64,000 bases of DNA from Serilophus lunatus (taxonomy: Eukaryota; Chordata; Aves; Passeriformes; Eurylaimidae), in contig VXBA01001282.1 of the NCBI GenBank assembly GCA_013399895.1, positions 187,519-251,518 on the forward strand, read 5' to 3'. Under the pieces are notes generated by a model. The model saw nothing but the letters and a program-made list of their open reading frames with translations, did not search any database and was not told the origin of the DNA. Position 1 is the first letter of the stretch; each line of letters opens with the position of its first letter. The position numbers and the translations under genes are program-made. Shown in pieces: positions 48,673 through 62,280 of this stretch.

Positions 48673-51600
48673 ATAAAATCTTCATGGTAGAATGCAGACA
48701 TGCTATTTGTGTGATGACTGTATTCTCATTTTGCATTGTCTCTGTACTCTTTCAAAAGAGTGTTGTTTAAAAATTGAAATTCAGGAGGGTAAGATTTGGT
48801 GAAAGTGCAAGTAGTCGTGTAAAGGGGAACCATAGATGGAAAAGAAACTGTGTCTCGAACCATGTACACTGGTACCACATCTCAGTGTACTTTACTTCCC
48901 ATGTAGATCATTCTCTGCCTGTATTTCCTGTCTGCTGGTTTGTACTCTTACTTTTTTGAAAGATTCAATTCTATCTCAAATTTAACTCGACTCTGTTTTC
49001 AAGGTTGTTCAGTGTAGCCCAAAGTGGATGTGAAGTTCATGGAATTGTCTTAAGTGTACATGTTAAATTTTCTAAAATTGCCTTCAGCAAAGACTGTGTG
49101 TAACTGTGTGGCTCCTAGAAAAAGAAGTGTTTTATGGTGCAGCAGAGTTTAACTGTCTCTGTTGAGTCTTGTCAGGGTAACCAAATTTAGGATTATGGCT
49201 TAAGAAAATCAACAATCACACTTGCCTATGTAAAAACAGATACTTTGTACAAAGCATGCGAGAGGTAGCATGTGTTTTTGAAATGATTGAGGGCATGAGC
49301 TTGCAGTAACAACTGCCACCCGAAGATCTCTTGTTTAGTACTGTCTCCCTCTGGCACAGATCAGTAGGTGCATTTCTAGCTCAGTGAGTCACAAGTTCTG
49401 CAGTGCAGCAACACACCTGACTGTCCCCTTGCTTCTCTGAGTGCATCTTCTTTGATGCAATCTCACGGGCCATGAAGTACAAGCTCACTCTACAGGAGCT
49501 TCCACAACTCCTCCGAATACAGTGGTGCTTTTGGCTTTTGAAGCTTGAGTCACCTTTCCTTCTGTGTGAGAAAGAAGTGCTGTCCAAAGTTACATTGTTA
49601 ATTCTGAGCAAGGTGACATGCTGTACAGCTCTTTGGAGGCAGTGTCTAGTGTGGATAACTTTATTCACCTGGGAGCACCATTAGCCCATTCACTTTATTT
49701 TTCCCTCTCAGGTCAGTTATTTGTGTCAACCACAACCTCAGCCTTCAACATCCAATTATTTATAAATGTCTTTCCCACCCATGTTGTCAGCTATACAAGA
49801 GTAAAATGTATTCGATACATGCTGTGCCTTTGGATTACCTCTGACTCTGTGAATAGAGAGGTATTCTGGAGAGCAGTAAAAAAAGAATTCTTGTCTGTCT
49901 CTATACGCTGATTTGGCTATCCAGCCACAAATATTTGATGTCTTGAATATAGAAAGGGTAGAGCATAGATTTTTGCTGAGAAACTCCTCAGCTAAATCAT
50001 GCTACTTTAGAATCAGTCTCAGTATTAAACTCTTAATAATATAAGTTACTCATTTTGAAAATGCGGAACTGATTTCATGTAGATTTATGATTCGTTGACC
50101 TCTTGTCCTGGAGTCATACTGCATCTGAAGAGGCAACTTTCTTTCTAGCAGAGTGGGAAAACTGGACCAACATTAGTTGGTTTCATAGCATGGAAGAGTG
50201 GATTGCAGAGATCTAGGCACACAGAATTCACAGAGAATGCAGCCAACTGTGAGCATGTTTATAGGTATTATAAAACTGTGTTTAAGTAAGAATTCCAGAG
50301 GAAGACCAATTAGCTGAGACACTCTGCATGTCCACTGCTGAAATGGACAAAATGGAGTACTGAAGTAGTTATTAGAAATCAAGCTATTCAACATCTATTT
50401 GGAAGCCTAGGACAAAGTACTCACAGCCAGTTTGCGTATAGAGCTGTAACCTGCTAGATTTAATTACAATTTATTTGGTTATATTTGGAGGAGTAAACTC
50501 TGAGTTCTGTCTCATTATATGCATATTTTAATCAAATAGTGATATACTGTACCAGTGGCATACCTTGCAGAGATAAAGAAAACAGTTTATTTGAATATGG
50601 AATAGAGTATGAGATCTCTGATGTTAACTTTGGAGCTGCTTCCAGCAGCCAATTTTCCCTGTGGTCTTAGGTCAGCCATTTTGCCACAGGGACACTGAAA
50701 GAGGTTTTCTCCTCTTCCCCAGTCACAGGTTTGGAAGGCTCTCTGAGGGCTTGAATGTTGTCAATGGGCATGGTTCTCCTGCAGTTATGTTTAATGATCA
50801 TTGTGTCTGTTATGAAATGCAATTAGTCAAGGCATTGTGTGAAACAGAAAACCGAGAAATCTCTTTTAGAAAAAGAGAGGGAAAATGAGACTTTACCTTT
50901 TTGTGTGTGCTCTTCCAAAGTTAATCAGATTTCTTTTGAGACCCCAGGGTAGGTGGTAATGTGATGGCTAGGGTTTTTTCTGGAGATGAAACACCCAAGC
51001 TCAAGTCTCTGTTTTGAGAGTCTAAAGAGGTTCTCCTGTGTGAGTACCCTGCTTCTGGAGGTTTGGCTATTGTGAGTTTCTTTTCCTCTTGCCTCTGAGA
51101 CCACTTCCCTGGAATCCATGCTTTCCCAGGGGTCCTGTCTGATGAATTGCTACCTCCTCTCTATCGCAAAGACAGTTGTTTCTTGTAGCTAATTATATTG
51201 TGAAATAACACAAGCTTTCAGAAAAACATTATTATATTCCATTTCAGAATAAAACCATTCCCATGTGTTGAATGGTTAGGGCTGTGTGTTAGTATTCTAA
51301 GCAGTGTTGTGACTCGTGAAAGAAGTGAATAACTGACGTGTTAAACACCTTGCCGTGGCCTTGTATCAGGCCGCTTCATTTTGCCTCAGATTGCAAAGTG
51401 AGGGAGGCCAGAATAGCAAGATATCTCAAGTTTAGATTTCCTTCTTTCTCATGGACGTGCTACGGTGGGCTGCAGCTGCTGGACAGCTCTCCATCCCCAT
51501 GGAGCTCTGGATGGCAGCCACAGTGCACTGGTGGAAACCTGAAAAATCTTTGGCTACCTTTGCTGTAAAGGTTTGTGCAGGCATAAAAAAAGGTCAGCTG

Positions 51601-52082
51601 GTGTGCTGGATGGTTACAGAAGAGATGGATGCAGTGAAGATCTGAGATGGGCTAAATTGAGTGGGAAAAACATGATCAATCTAGCCTAAACTGAGGTAGT
51701 TGTGGAAGGAACACCTGTTGCAGGCTGGTGGCACTCCCCTTGTGTCAGAGGGAGTGAGGCTGAAGGGGCGTACAGGCAGAGAGGTGTTTTTTCAGGGAAA
51801 AAAAGATTTGTTTTGGAGGCACAAGATGCCCTTGACACTTTTAAGTCTTGAGATGTGATGTCTGAATCTAGTGATTTCTGTCCAGGTCTTATAGCTGCAC
51901 AACAAAAACAGATCTTACCACTCAGTGCTAAACATCAGATTCACTGATGCAACAGGAAATGCCTAAATGGTGTTCTGTGTACAAAATTGTAGTAGCGTAT
52001 CCACTGCTACCTAAAGTCTCTATTCTATTAATGATCCCAGCAGAGGACTCCTTCTAATTCTTGTAATTCAACATTTGAAAGC

Positions 52083-54474
52083 AAGACCAGGATGAAGAAG
52101 TAGATGTATTATTCTGTAAGCAGCTAGAAGATGTCTCAAGATCACCTGCCTTTGTTCTTGCAGGAGACTTTAACCTGACAGATATCTGCTGGGAACTCAA
52201 CACAGCAGAGACAAGGCAGTCTAGGAAGAGGGTAGTCAGTGTGTGAGGCTCTGCTGGGCCTGCTGTTCACAAATAGAGAAGGGCTGGTGGGAGATGTGAT
52301 GTTCAGAGGCTGTCTGGAGTGTAGTAACCATGAAATAATGGAATTTTTTAATATACAGTAAAGCAAGGAGGGACATCAACAAAACATCCACAGTGGACTT
52401 CCAGAGGACAGACTTAAGCTTATTCAAGAGACTAACTTGGAGAGTACCTTGGGAAACAGCTCTTAAAAACAGAGGGGTCCAGGAAGGATGGACATACTTC
52501 AAGAAAGGAATCTTGAAGGCACAGGAGCAGGCTGTCCTGATGTGGTGAGCGATGAGTCGATGGGGAAGACGGCCAGCGTGGGTGGGCAAGGAGCTTTCAA
52601 AGGAACTAAAGAAAAAAGAGGTTGTATCACCTTTGGAAGGAGGGGGAGGAAATGTTTAAGAATGTTGCTAGGTTGTGTAGGAAAAAAATTAGAGAGGCAA
52701 AAGCTCAGTTAGAACTTAAACTGGCCACTTCTTGAACAATAATAAAAAATATTTTTAGAAATATATTAATGGCAAAAAGAGGGGCAAAGACAACTTCCAC
52801 TCTTTATTGGACATGGAGGGGAATTTAGCAACTAAAGATGAGGAAGAGGCAGAGGTACTTAACACCCTCTTTGCCTCTATTTTCATCTGTAAGACAGGTT
52901 GTCCTCAAGACAGCTGGCCTCCTGAGGTTGTAGATGGGATTGGGGAGCACCCCCCCTAGTCCGTGAGGAAGCAGTTAGAGACCTGGATCTGCACAAGTGT
53001 ATGGGACCAGATGGGATCCATCCTAGGGTGACAAGAGCCACTCTTCATCATTTACCAACAGTCCTGGCTCACTGGAGAGGTCTCAGATGACTGGAAGGTG
53101 GCCAATGTGATGCCCATCCACAAGAAAGGCCGGAAGGAGGATCTGGGAAATTGCAGGCCTGTCAGCCCGACCTCAGCACCAGCAAGATTATGGAACAAAT
53201 CATCTTGAGGGCAATGACACGGCATCTATAGGTGCCAAGGGATCAGACCCACCCAGCATGGATTTGGGAGAGGCAGATCCTGCCTGACTAACCTGATCTC
53301 CAGGTGACCCACCTGGTGGACGTGGGGAAGGCTGTGGATGTGTCTACCTGGACTTGATCAAAGCCTTTGACACTGTCTCCCGTAGTAAGTTCCTGGAGAA
53401 GCTGGCAGCCCACGGCTTGGGCAGATGTGCTCTGGGCTAGATTAAGAACTGGCTGGATGGCCAGGCCCAGGGAGTGGTGAATGGTGCTGCAGCCAGTGGC
53501 AGCTAGTCGCTCGTGGTGTCTCTCAGAGATCAGTGTTGAGGCCTGGTCCTGCTTCATACCTTCATGGATGATCTGGATAAGGGGATTGAATCCATCATTA
53601 GTAAGTTTGCAGATGACACAAAGTTGGGAGCAAGTGTTGAACTGTTAGAGGATAGGAGGGCTCTGCAGAGGGACATGAACAAGTTGGATAGATTGGCTGA
53701 ATCCAACAATATAGCCCAACAATATAGCAAGTCTGAGTGCCAGGTTCTACACTTTGGCCACAGAAACCCCAGGCAGCACTACAAGCTGGAGACAGAGTGG
53801 CTGCAGAGTGGCCAGGCAGAAAGGAACCTGGGGGTGCTGCTCACCAACCAGCTGAACATGAGCCAGCAGTGTGCCCTGGTGGCCAAGAAGGCCAGTGGCA
53901 TCCTGGCCTGTATCAGGAATAGTGTGGCTAGTAGGACTTGGCACTGGTTAGGCCTCACCTTGAGTACTGTGTCCAGTTTTGGGCCCCTCAATTCAGAAAA
54001 GGTGTTGAGTTGCTCGAATCTGTCCAGAGAAGGGCAACGAGGATGGTGAAGGGGCTGGAGCACAAGCCCTGTGAGGAGCAGCTGAGGGAGCTGGGGGTGT
54101 TCAGCCTGGAGAAGAGGAGGCTCAGGGGTGACCTTATCGCTCTCTACAACTCCCTGAAAGGAGGTTGTAGCCAGGTGGGGGTCGGTCTCTTCTCCCAAGC
54201 AACTGGTGACAGAACAACACAGCACAGTCTCAAGCTGTGCCAAGGGAAGTTTAGGCTGGATGTTAGGAAAAAATTCTTCACAGAAAGAGTGATTGGTCAT
54301 TGAATGGGCTGCCCAGGGAGGTGGTGAAGTCACCATCTCTGGAAGTGGTTAAAAGAAGATTAGATGTGGCACTTAGTGCCATGGTTTAATTGATGAAATG
54401 GTGTTAGGTAGTAAGTTGGACTTGATAATCTCAAAAGTCTTTTCCAATCTAGTTAATTCTGTGATTCTGTGAAG
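52083..54474 (+). mobile_element. CR1 LINE, 2.4-kb copy with endonuclease end, RT and 3' tail
   Basis: This is the longest mobile element here. On the + strand it has the end of the endonuclease domain (AGDFNLTDICW near 52170), the RT motif VYLDLIKAFDTVS near 53340, the catalytic FADD at 53606-53617, the ORF2 C-terminal region and the tail aattctgtgattctgtga at its end. Frameshifts and stops are frequent (for example after 53935), so it is dead. It is 5'-truncated compared with a full CR1 of about 4.5 kb and lies in the sense orientation in the PDE8B intron. Confidence 0.93.
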
Positions 54475-55476
54475 ACAGAAGTATCTAATATTTCTCTAGA
54501 CAAATTGAAGACTACTAACAACCATCTCTTTGCCCAGTTCGAGCTCTATACTTCCAAAGGGAAAAAAAAAGGTCATCGCTTCACATGGTTTTTATTCCTT
54601 TCCTGAAGTACTGCTCTAGACAAACCATGATGGTTTGTTGTGATATCCTGATAGTTGCAGGAAGAATGTTGGTAGCTAAGTCAATGCTTTTACTGTAAGA
54701 CAGGAAAGAGGGCTTGCTGGGAGGATCTTGTCCTGAAGAGAGTTTTGGCAAAAACGGTGGGAATAGGAACTCCCCTCAAACCAAAATTACAACAGTGGAA
54801 CAACACCAAAAACAAAACAACAAGCAGAGCATAAGACTAAAAATTCTTCTAATATGGAGATACTTCTGGTATAACTGCTTCTGCTATTCTGTGGACTTCT
54901 ATGATAACTTTGTGGTGATAACATGCACCTCGTTACAGCAGTTTCAATTACAATATTGCCAGCAGAAGATTCACACTGCATACTAGCTCTGTGGGTTTGA
55001 TGCATGGGAATGAATTTAATCTTAATGGTAGATTTTTCTTTAAAACGTGGTTTTGTATAAATATTGTCACTTTGGTGCAGCAGTTTCTTTGATACATTCT
55101 TGCATTTTTCTCATTTTAGTGTGACAGAGCTTTTACTCCCCTGGTCCTTTAAGTGGCCTTGGGCTGAACAACAGCACTTTTTTTTTTCCTCAGACCGTTA
55201 GTGGGTTAGAAAAAAGTATTTATAGATATTATTTAAGACTCACAATGAAGAAAAGAATTGTGCAAGTCTTAAAAATAATATATTTAAAATTTCATTATTT
55301 TATGTTAGATTCTGTGCATGCTAGTGTTAGAGATATCAGACTTTCAGGTTTTTGAAAGTGAAATATAATAAAATTGTAAATAACAGAAAAACTAGTGGGA
55401 CTGATCAATCCCACTCAACCGGAAAGGGTGTCTATTTGCAGATACACATTAGTTAGAACAGCTGATGCACATGTTG

Positions 55477-55860
55477 TGTTCCGCTCCCAGCGCGGTGATT
55501 CGAGTTCCTGGTGTGAAAGGATCTGAGGGACACGATCCTGCGGTTGTGACCAGGTTCAAGGCTTAATTCTCTGGCCTGAGTTTATTCAGAGCTGTCTTAG
55601 ATAGACAATTTAAACCCCGCGCCCAATCTCATCATTGGCTGGTTTAAACAAAGCTCACACACTCATTGGCTCTGCCCATACATGGGCTCAGCTGCTCGGT
55701 TGGTTGCTGTAATTGTCAATTATCCCTTTGTTCTCTCCTGGGGGAGAGGGGCAGTAACTTTGCACCCCTGGAAGCTTCGGGGAGCCTCCAGAGTGTTCCT
55801 GGCTCCCATATGTACATACAGATCTCTTTTGGCCCTTTGGCATTTTAGTGGCTTAGGGAC
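55477..55860 (-). mobile_element. Candidate solo LTR, minus strand
   Basis: On the minus strand the order is LTR-like: two CCAAT boxes (ATTGG on + at 55665-55669 and 55634-55638), a TATA-like tttaaatt (about 55602-55610), AATAAA (TTTATT on + at 55581-55586), and about 100 nt later an end in GGAACA (TGTTCC on + at 55477). The segment stands out by GC content from the AT-rich intron. The other end is not defined, no target-site duplication was found, and I do not recognise the family. Confidence 0.5.
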
Positions 55861-58800
55861 TCTCCATGTAGTTCAAAGAGTTCAGTAATGAACTATCTTC
55901 AAAGAAGGAAATCTTTCTCATGGGTTTCACCAGATCTATACAAGAGGCTATTCTTAGATTGAGGATTCTTTCTGCCCCCTTAGAGCTATAAGATATCTGT
56001 GGTCTTGCCTTAGATTTCAAAAACCTGCTATGCTGAAAATAACTCTTTTAAGACCATTCCCTTATATTTGCTTTATTGTTATTTTTCATTTGGTTGCAAA
56101 TATCTGCAAATCTGCAGCAAGTCTAAAACTGAAAAGGGCTCTGTATTTCTGTAGCTCTTATGTAAAGTCTTATCAGAGAACACTGGTTTCCTGCATGATT
56201 GATGCAGATGGCTGCCTGTCAAAGAATGACCCTCAATCCCCATGCTCACAGTTTATTCTCTGATGTGAATACATATTGCAGTTTGTCTACTCATGTGTAT
56301 GTTTACAGATTTTTGTACATGGTCTTTGTTCTATAGCATGGTAAATGGCAAATGAGGGAAGAATGTCTTCAACATACTCTTTTTTTGATTTGGGAACACA
56401 TACAGAGTAGCTGCACAGGATCCAGTGGTACAAAATGAAAGAAAAGGGAGGCAGCTTGCTCACAGTTGCAAGGAGTTTCTGTTTCTGTTACTGTTGTTGT
56501 AAAGTGGATACTAGATAATAGATGATCATCTTTGAGTTTGGGCTGGAAAGTTACTCCTACAAGATACTATCATCAGGTAAATTTAAGAATATCTGAGTGG
56601 GAAAGAGGAGCTTCTGTGCACTTCAGAAATTTTTAGGAGACAAATCGAGTTAACAGTGATTGTGGGCATACATTGTAAGAACACTTAACAGGGCTAACTT
56701 TCCAAACAAACAGAACTAACAGAACATGGAGAAGATGAATATGATTATTTTTTAATGTGTTTACCAATTAATACTCTGGAGTTATTACATATCGCTTCTT
56801 ATCATTGAAGGAAGAGGAGAATTTTATTTCAAAATCTAATTAAAGAACTTAAAATAAAAAATAGCAGAAACTTAGCATCATTTTGCACTTCCAGTCCCAC
56901 TGCAGAAATGTGAAATTCATACATGTTGTTCAGTAGTCCAAATTCGTAAGTCACCATGCCACATGTTAGGGTGCAGTCTTGCTTCCCAAAGAACTCCACT
57001 GACATCAGTAAGATGAAGATGTGGCCTTTTTTAGATAGGCGATGGGCATGAGTGTATTCCAATTTTTTGAAAATTTCCCCGCATTTTATTTTTAATTCAA
57101 TAGAAATAAATTATTGGGCCCTGACACATCGTCTTCTGGTTAAGGCTGTCAAGGATCAAAACAGCTGGCATTATATCTCCCACATAGCCCTTAGCTATTT
57201 CAGCTCCAAATGGCTTGTTCCTAACTCCCTGATAAGTGTTCATCATTACTTGATGTGTGAAGGAGGTAGTAGCAGGCCATAGGTGCATCATACAAAATTT
57301 GCCTCACATATCAGCAGTGCATCTTGCCACCACTCCCTTTGGTTGGTCTGCCACTCTCTTCTTACAGGATTTTTACTTTTCAGCCATTCTTTCAGCATAG
57401 GATCATTGAGGAAGTGATGATGTAGGAAGAAGATGGTCTGCCTTCTTGGAACAATGTGAGATTCTTTTGTGTGTTTGTACACATACTTTGCATGAGCCGT
57501 CTGCTTGGCATCGCTCCTTCACTTTTGGTTGGCTTTATTCCCTCCTGTCTTCCCCCACTCGCCTATCCATTTGACCACTTGCAAAGGTGTTGCCATTGCT
57601 GAGAACGAGATCAAAGAAGGGTACATTTAAATGTGTGGACTGTTTGGTTCTTTTTGATCACAGTTCACATCCTGTGTCTACCAGCTGCCAAGTGTCTTCA
57701 ATCATTCTTTCTCACTCTAAAGGAGAGCTGTACTCTATTTATTCCAAGTATTATCTAAACAGATTAGTATCAGACAATGTAGATATATCTTCTTTCCTGC
57801 TATCAGCATGCATGCCATAAATAGGAAAAAGTCATGGTACAAAGGTGCGACACAGAACAGTACCTTCATGCTGCATATCACAGGATTAAAAGTAAAACAG
57901 GATAGAGCCTTCTGTGCATCTTCTCTAACTTCATTCCAAACCTTTGCTATTTGACTACTCAAAAATTCACTTGGCAACTGACTTGTATGCCAGTGAGAAG
58001 TTAGTGAGAATTGGATTTCCTGTTTATTTGAAAATTTCAGTTCAACAAGAGAAATATTTAAGGAACAAAATTGGGGAAAAATGTTTCAAATAAATCAGAA
58101 CTTAGTACAGGCAACCTGAGACTCTTGTTTATATTTTGATAAAAGTGTTTATCCGATTTACTGCTTTTTCAAAAGGCTTTATTTTTAATAAATTAGTATC
58201 TTCTAGGAGGATCCAGCTGGAAAATATCTCACTGCCTGACATTGCTAACTTCACTTGATGCTGCAGTGCAGAGGTCCAAAGACACGTTACCATAGAGATA
58301 CCCGCAGCAGTTTTAAACCAAATTAAGGTTGCTAAAGCTTGAGTGCTAATGATTACTGCAATGTCAGCTGTAGAACACACACTGTGAGGCTGAGTGTACA
58401 CTTAAGCAGCTGACTGCACGGACTACACCTAACTACAACTCAAGATGTTCTTTGAAGTGTAAGACTGTGATCTTACGGGTCTTGCTGAGACACAGCTGCT
58501 GCTGTACTAAGGGACCTGACCAGGTGTATAAGCATCTCAGTTGTGCCATTATTATGCAAGAAAAGTAGGTGGCCTTGAAGAACTAGGTCAGATCTACAAA
58601 GACCCAGTTGCTCCCCAGATGGAATTGTAGTGCTTGCTTCTGCTCTTCCTTCTTACTTGATAATTGACATGGGTTTTTTACTTTTTGCAATGATGTATTT
58701 TGCATCTTGGATAGAGGTTGCACTGTTAGATCAACATTCAGGGTGAAAAATAAAATGAGTGCTTTACTCACCTCACCATCAGCTGTAACATCATCTGTGT

Positions 58801-61800
58801 TACAGATTTGGCTTTACTGCGTATTTAATGCTTGTACATGTGTTCAGTGAGCACATACAGAAATGGAAATTCACTCCCTCTTGAAGGGAAGTATGAAGAG
58901 GAACACTGAGGCAAAGAATTTAGCAATCAATCTTTAAATAAATATGATTTCTGATTTGATGTGCTTCTGACCCCGAATCAATCAAAAGAAGCTAAGCAAG
59001 GTGGATGAGTAGGCTGTTACTGGTTCTGTTGTCATGTTTCTTTTCACAGAGAACCTAGTCATATGAGGAAGTACATGAATGAAATGCTTACCTGATATTG
59101 CTGTCAGCAACAGAAAGATAAAGTGGATGACAGTCAGTTGAGTTTGTTCTACTGAATATATAAATTCATGAAGACTTCTGTACTGCTTCATGCTGTACAC
59201 ATTTCAGTGATAAGTAATAATCTTAAGACAGAAATATCTGCAGTCCGTCAAAAGCAACATAGACAAGCACTAAACCAAACCATCATAAATAAGATAGGCA
59301 TTCTTGCAGCTATTTTGTTTTCTCACAATCAGTCTTTACAGTAGAGCTCACTTGTAAATCCTTTCCAAGTGGAATGTATTTATTCTATATGCACAGTCAC
59401 AGCGTCTGCAATAGTCATCCAAGGATAATAAAATAACTTGTGGTGGGTATTAGTGAAATGACTGTGTTCGTGGTATAATCCAGTTGCTTTGAACCTGTAT
59501 AAAATTTCATTGCAATTTTTAGCAACTCTCTTATGCAACAAAGAAAACTCAATTGAAGTAACTGGCATGCATGAGAAATGCAGAAACAGTTTTTGTTTGC
59601 TGTGAACATAGGTAAGGTTTCTTCACTTTCTTAATGCAATAACCTGATCAATAACTACAAAATCATTAGGTTTTATTACATACAGAAATAGGATAGACTC
59701 TTTTATGATCTGATGTAGGAAAAGTTTGAGATTTCAGTATCCCAAGTTCTGAGATAGCCCAATGCCTTTAATGGTGTGGCTTTTACACCCACCCTCAGTC
59801 CCACCCTTCCTGCTCCCAATCCCCCCCTCCTTCCTGTCCCTCGAGATAACTGTCTACAGAGAGAGTTTCTGTTTTGTGATGAGGTTTCCTGCACCACCAC
59901 AGAGGTTGTCTTGGTGTTGCCAAATGGGAGCCAGCTCCAAGCTGATGCTTCCCTGGCTGGTTCCCACTTCAGAGATGAAAATCCCACGCTGGAGAAAAAT
60001 GGAAACTGTTCCTAAGTATGCTTTTAGTAGACTCCCAAATACATATTTCTTAACTTACTCATGGTAAGTCTTTTGAGAAAATCATATTTTAAATGTAGTA
60101 AAATTGACTGAATAATTTAAAAATCTCTGCATGCATCATGATTGCAATTAAAATGCCAGATTAGGGAATTACTTTTTTTAATGGTAGAGGACATTTGTTG
60201 GGGCTGTTTTAGTGAAGTGAAATATATAAAAAAGCCAGTTAATGCAAATGTATTTAGTTGGAACTTTCATGGGAAAACCTGTATCTGCAAATGCATGTAC
60301 CTCTCTACTAGAAGCTACAACAGGAATTTAAACATAAAAAATTTCTAAAACTTGAAATATTAAGCATGACCCAGCACTTAGACTTTTATGGAATAATGTG
60401 ATTTTTTAGCATTTTTTATCTATTCAGTACATATTTTTTTAAGAATTGATGCTGAAATGGGTTAACAGTGCATGCTTCTGTGAACTTCCTGTAGTTTTCA
60501 TCACTAGCAAAATGACTTCTCACTTTTTTCTCATCTTACTGCTGACTTTTTGGGGGACTCCTTTCCTGTGGTCTCTTTAAAAACAAAATATCCTAATTTG
60601 GATCTCAGAAGTAGTAATCTCAGTTTCTGTAGGGAAAATATAAATGTAAGTGATGTGTCACAGCCACTTGTCTTTTAGAGTACACAGTGCAGATTCCCAT
60701 TTCAGAACAGATCTCTGCCAGGTAAGTCCACCGTGCTGACTGTAAAATTCCCTTCAAGACTATAAGAGCTGTTGTGCCAAACCTACTGGAGATCCAGGGT
60801 TATGTCAATTCACACTAACTTTGAAAATATGACTCATCTACCTTGAAGACTTCAAATGGCTTTTGCTTTATTTTTAACAAAAGTTTTCTGAGTAATCTGT
60901 ACCTGCTATATGGCAGTTTCTGTGAAAAACATCTTGACTGCAAATTGCAGAATGTGTCAGACTGTGCCGTGCTTCACAGCTATATATAAAAAAGGAAGTA
61001 GTGTTCCATAGAGTATGTGAGTTCACAGTGACTGAAAAAATAAATAAAAGAGGGATTTTTGGAAGATTAATAAGTAAAAAATTACTTCTGTATATTTTGG
61101 AAATCTCTTAGGGCCTGCAGTGGGGAATGGATGTAGATGATGTCGCACTTATTCTGGTTTGGTACATACTGTCTTGTGTTGACCATTTTCAGAGACATGA
61201 TGTTAGTTTGGTGGCTTGATCTGACCCAGCACAGCTGTTGTTATGTGTTTGCAATCCTGGCCTTCATTGAAGCCTGACTTAGCAAAATATTTAAGCGCAC
61301 GAGTTGAACCATCCAGCTGAACTGGAAAAACCAGAGAACCAATTTGACTTTACATTTTTCCAGGGTCATTGCACCTAGAAGTCTAAAACAGCCTTGAGGT
61401 GGTTATAACTATGTCTGGCAGCTAAATATAGGGCAGTTGTTTTGCTCCATGTCAATACAAGGGTCTAAAAAGGAAAAGTAGTATTTCTCCAAGAAGAGCT
61501 GCCTATGTGAAAATTCATTGTTTTAGTAATTTGTAGATCTGAAGACTTGAGGTATGAATTGTATAAGGAGGAGTAGTAATATATTTGTGGTGCCATAACT
61601 GAAATAGTCTGGAATGCTCTTGTGTTACTCAGTGCAAGGACTCAGAAATCTGTGTTATCACTTCATCACAGGGTTTCTGCAGGTGGGACCAGTGAGCTAG
61701 TCAGACTGTTTTATGTGTGCTCCAAAATGAACTTTCTGTGTTCATCAACTGTAACAATGACAGATATTTTATTACAGATGTGACCTCCCAGCCCAATGTT

Positions 61801-62017
61801 TCTTACTTTTGGGAAAGCATTTTAACAGTAACTTTCTATGTGAAGTAAAATGAAATTTCTCGACTCTTGGGTGAGAGAGCTGGCCCCTGTAGTTGTAGGA
61901 AGCCACCTTCTGCATCTCCTTTGGTTTCATCAAAGCATTGAAAAATTTTACTTCAGATCTTCTCTGGCTTTACTGATGAGAATTGTAACCTGTCATCTCT
62001 GCTTTCTTTGTTTTAGT

Positions 62018-62280
62018 CAGCTAAGAGGCTGGATATCAGGAGAAATTTTTTCACAGTGAGAGTTCCCACTGGAATGGGTTTCCCAGGGAGGTGGTGGAGT
62101 CACCATCCCTGGATGTGTTTAAGGATACGTTGGACGATGAACTTAGTGACACGGTTTAGTTGGTTTAGATGGTTTAGGTGTTACATTGGTGTTGGACAGG
62201 TTGTTAACCTAGGTAAAGGTTGGACTTGATGATCTCTACGGTCTTTTCCAACCTTGTTAATTCTGTGCAATTCCGTGTAA
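62018..62280 (+). mobile_element. CR1 LINE 3' tail fragment
   Basis: The stretch aagaggctggatatcaggag, gggaggtggtggagtcacca, ggttggacttgatgatctct and ttccaaccttgttaattctg is a CR1 3' end. The repeated gtttagttggtttagatggt segment before the tail differs from the other copies in the window and suggests another subfamily. Confidence 0.88.

Noticed and set aside
53779..54336. 185-codon minus-strand frame
   Set aside because: It is antisense to the CR1 ORF2 remnant.
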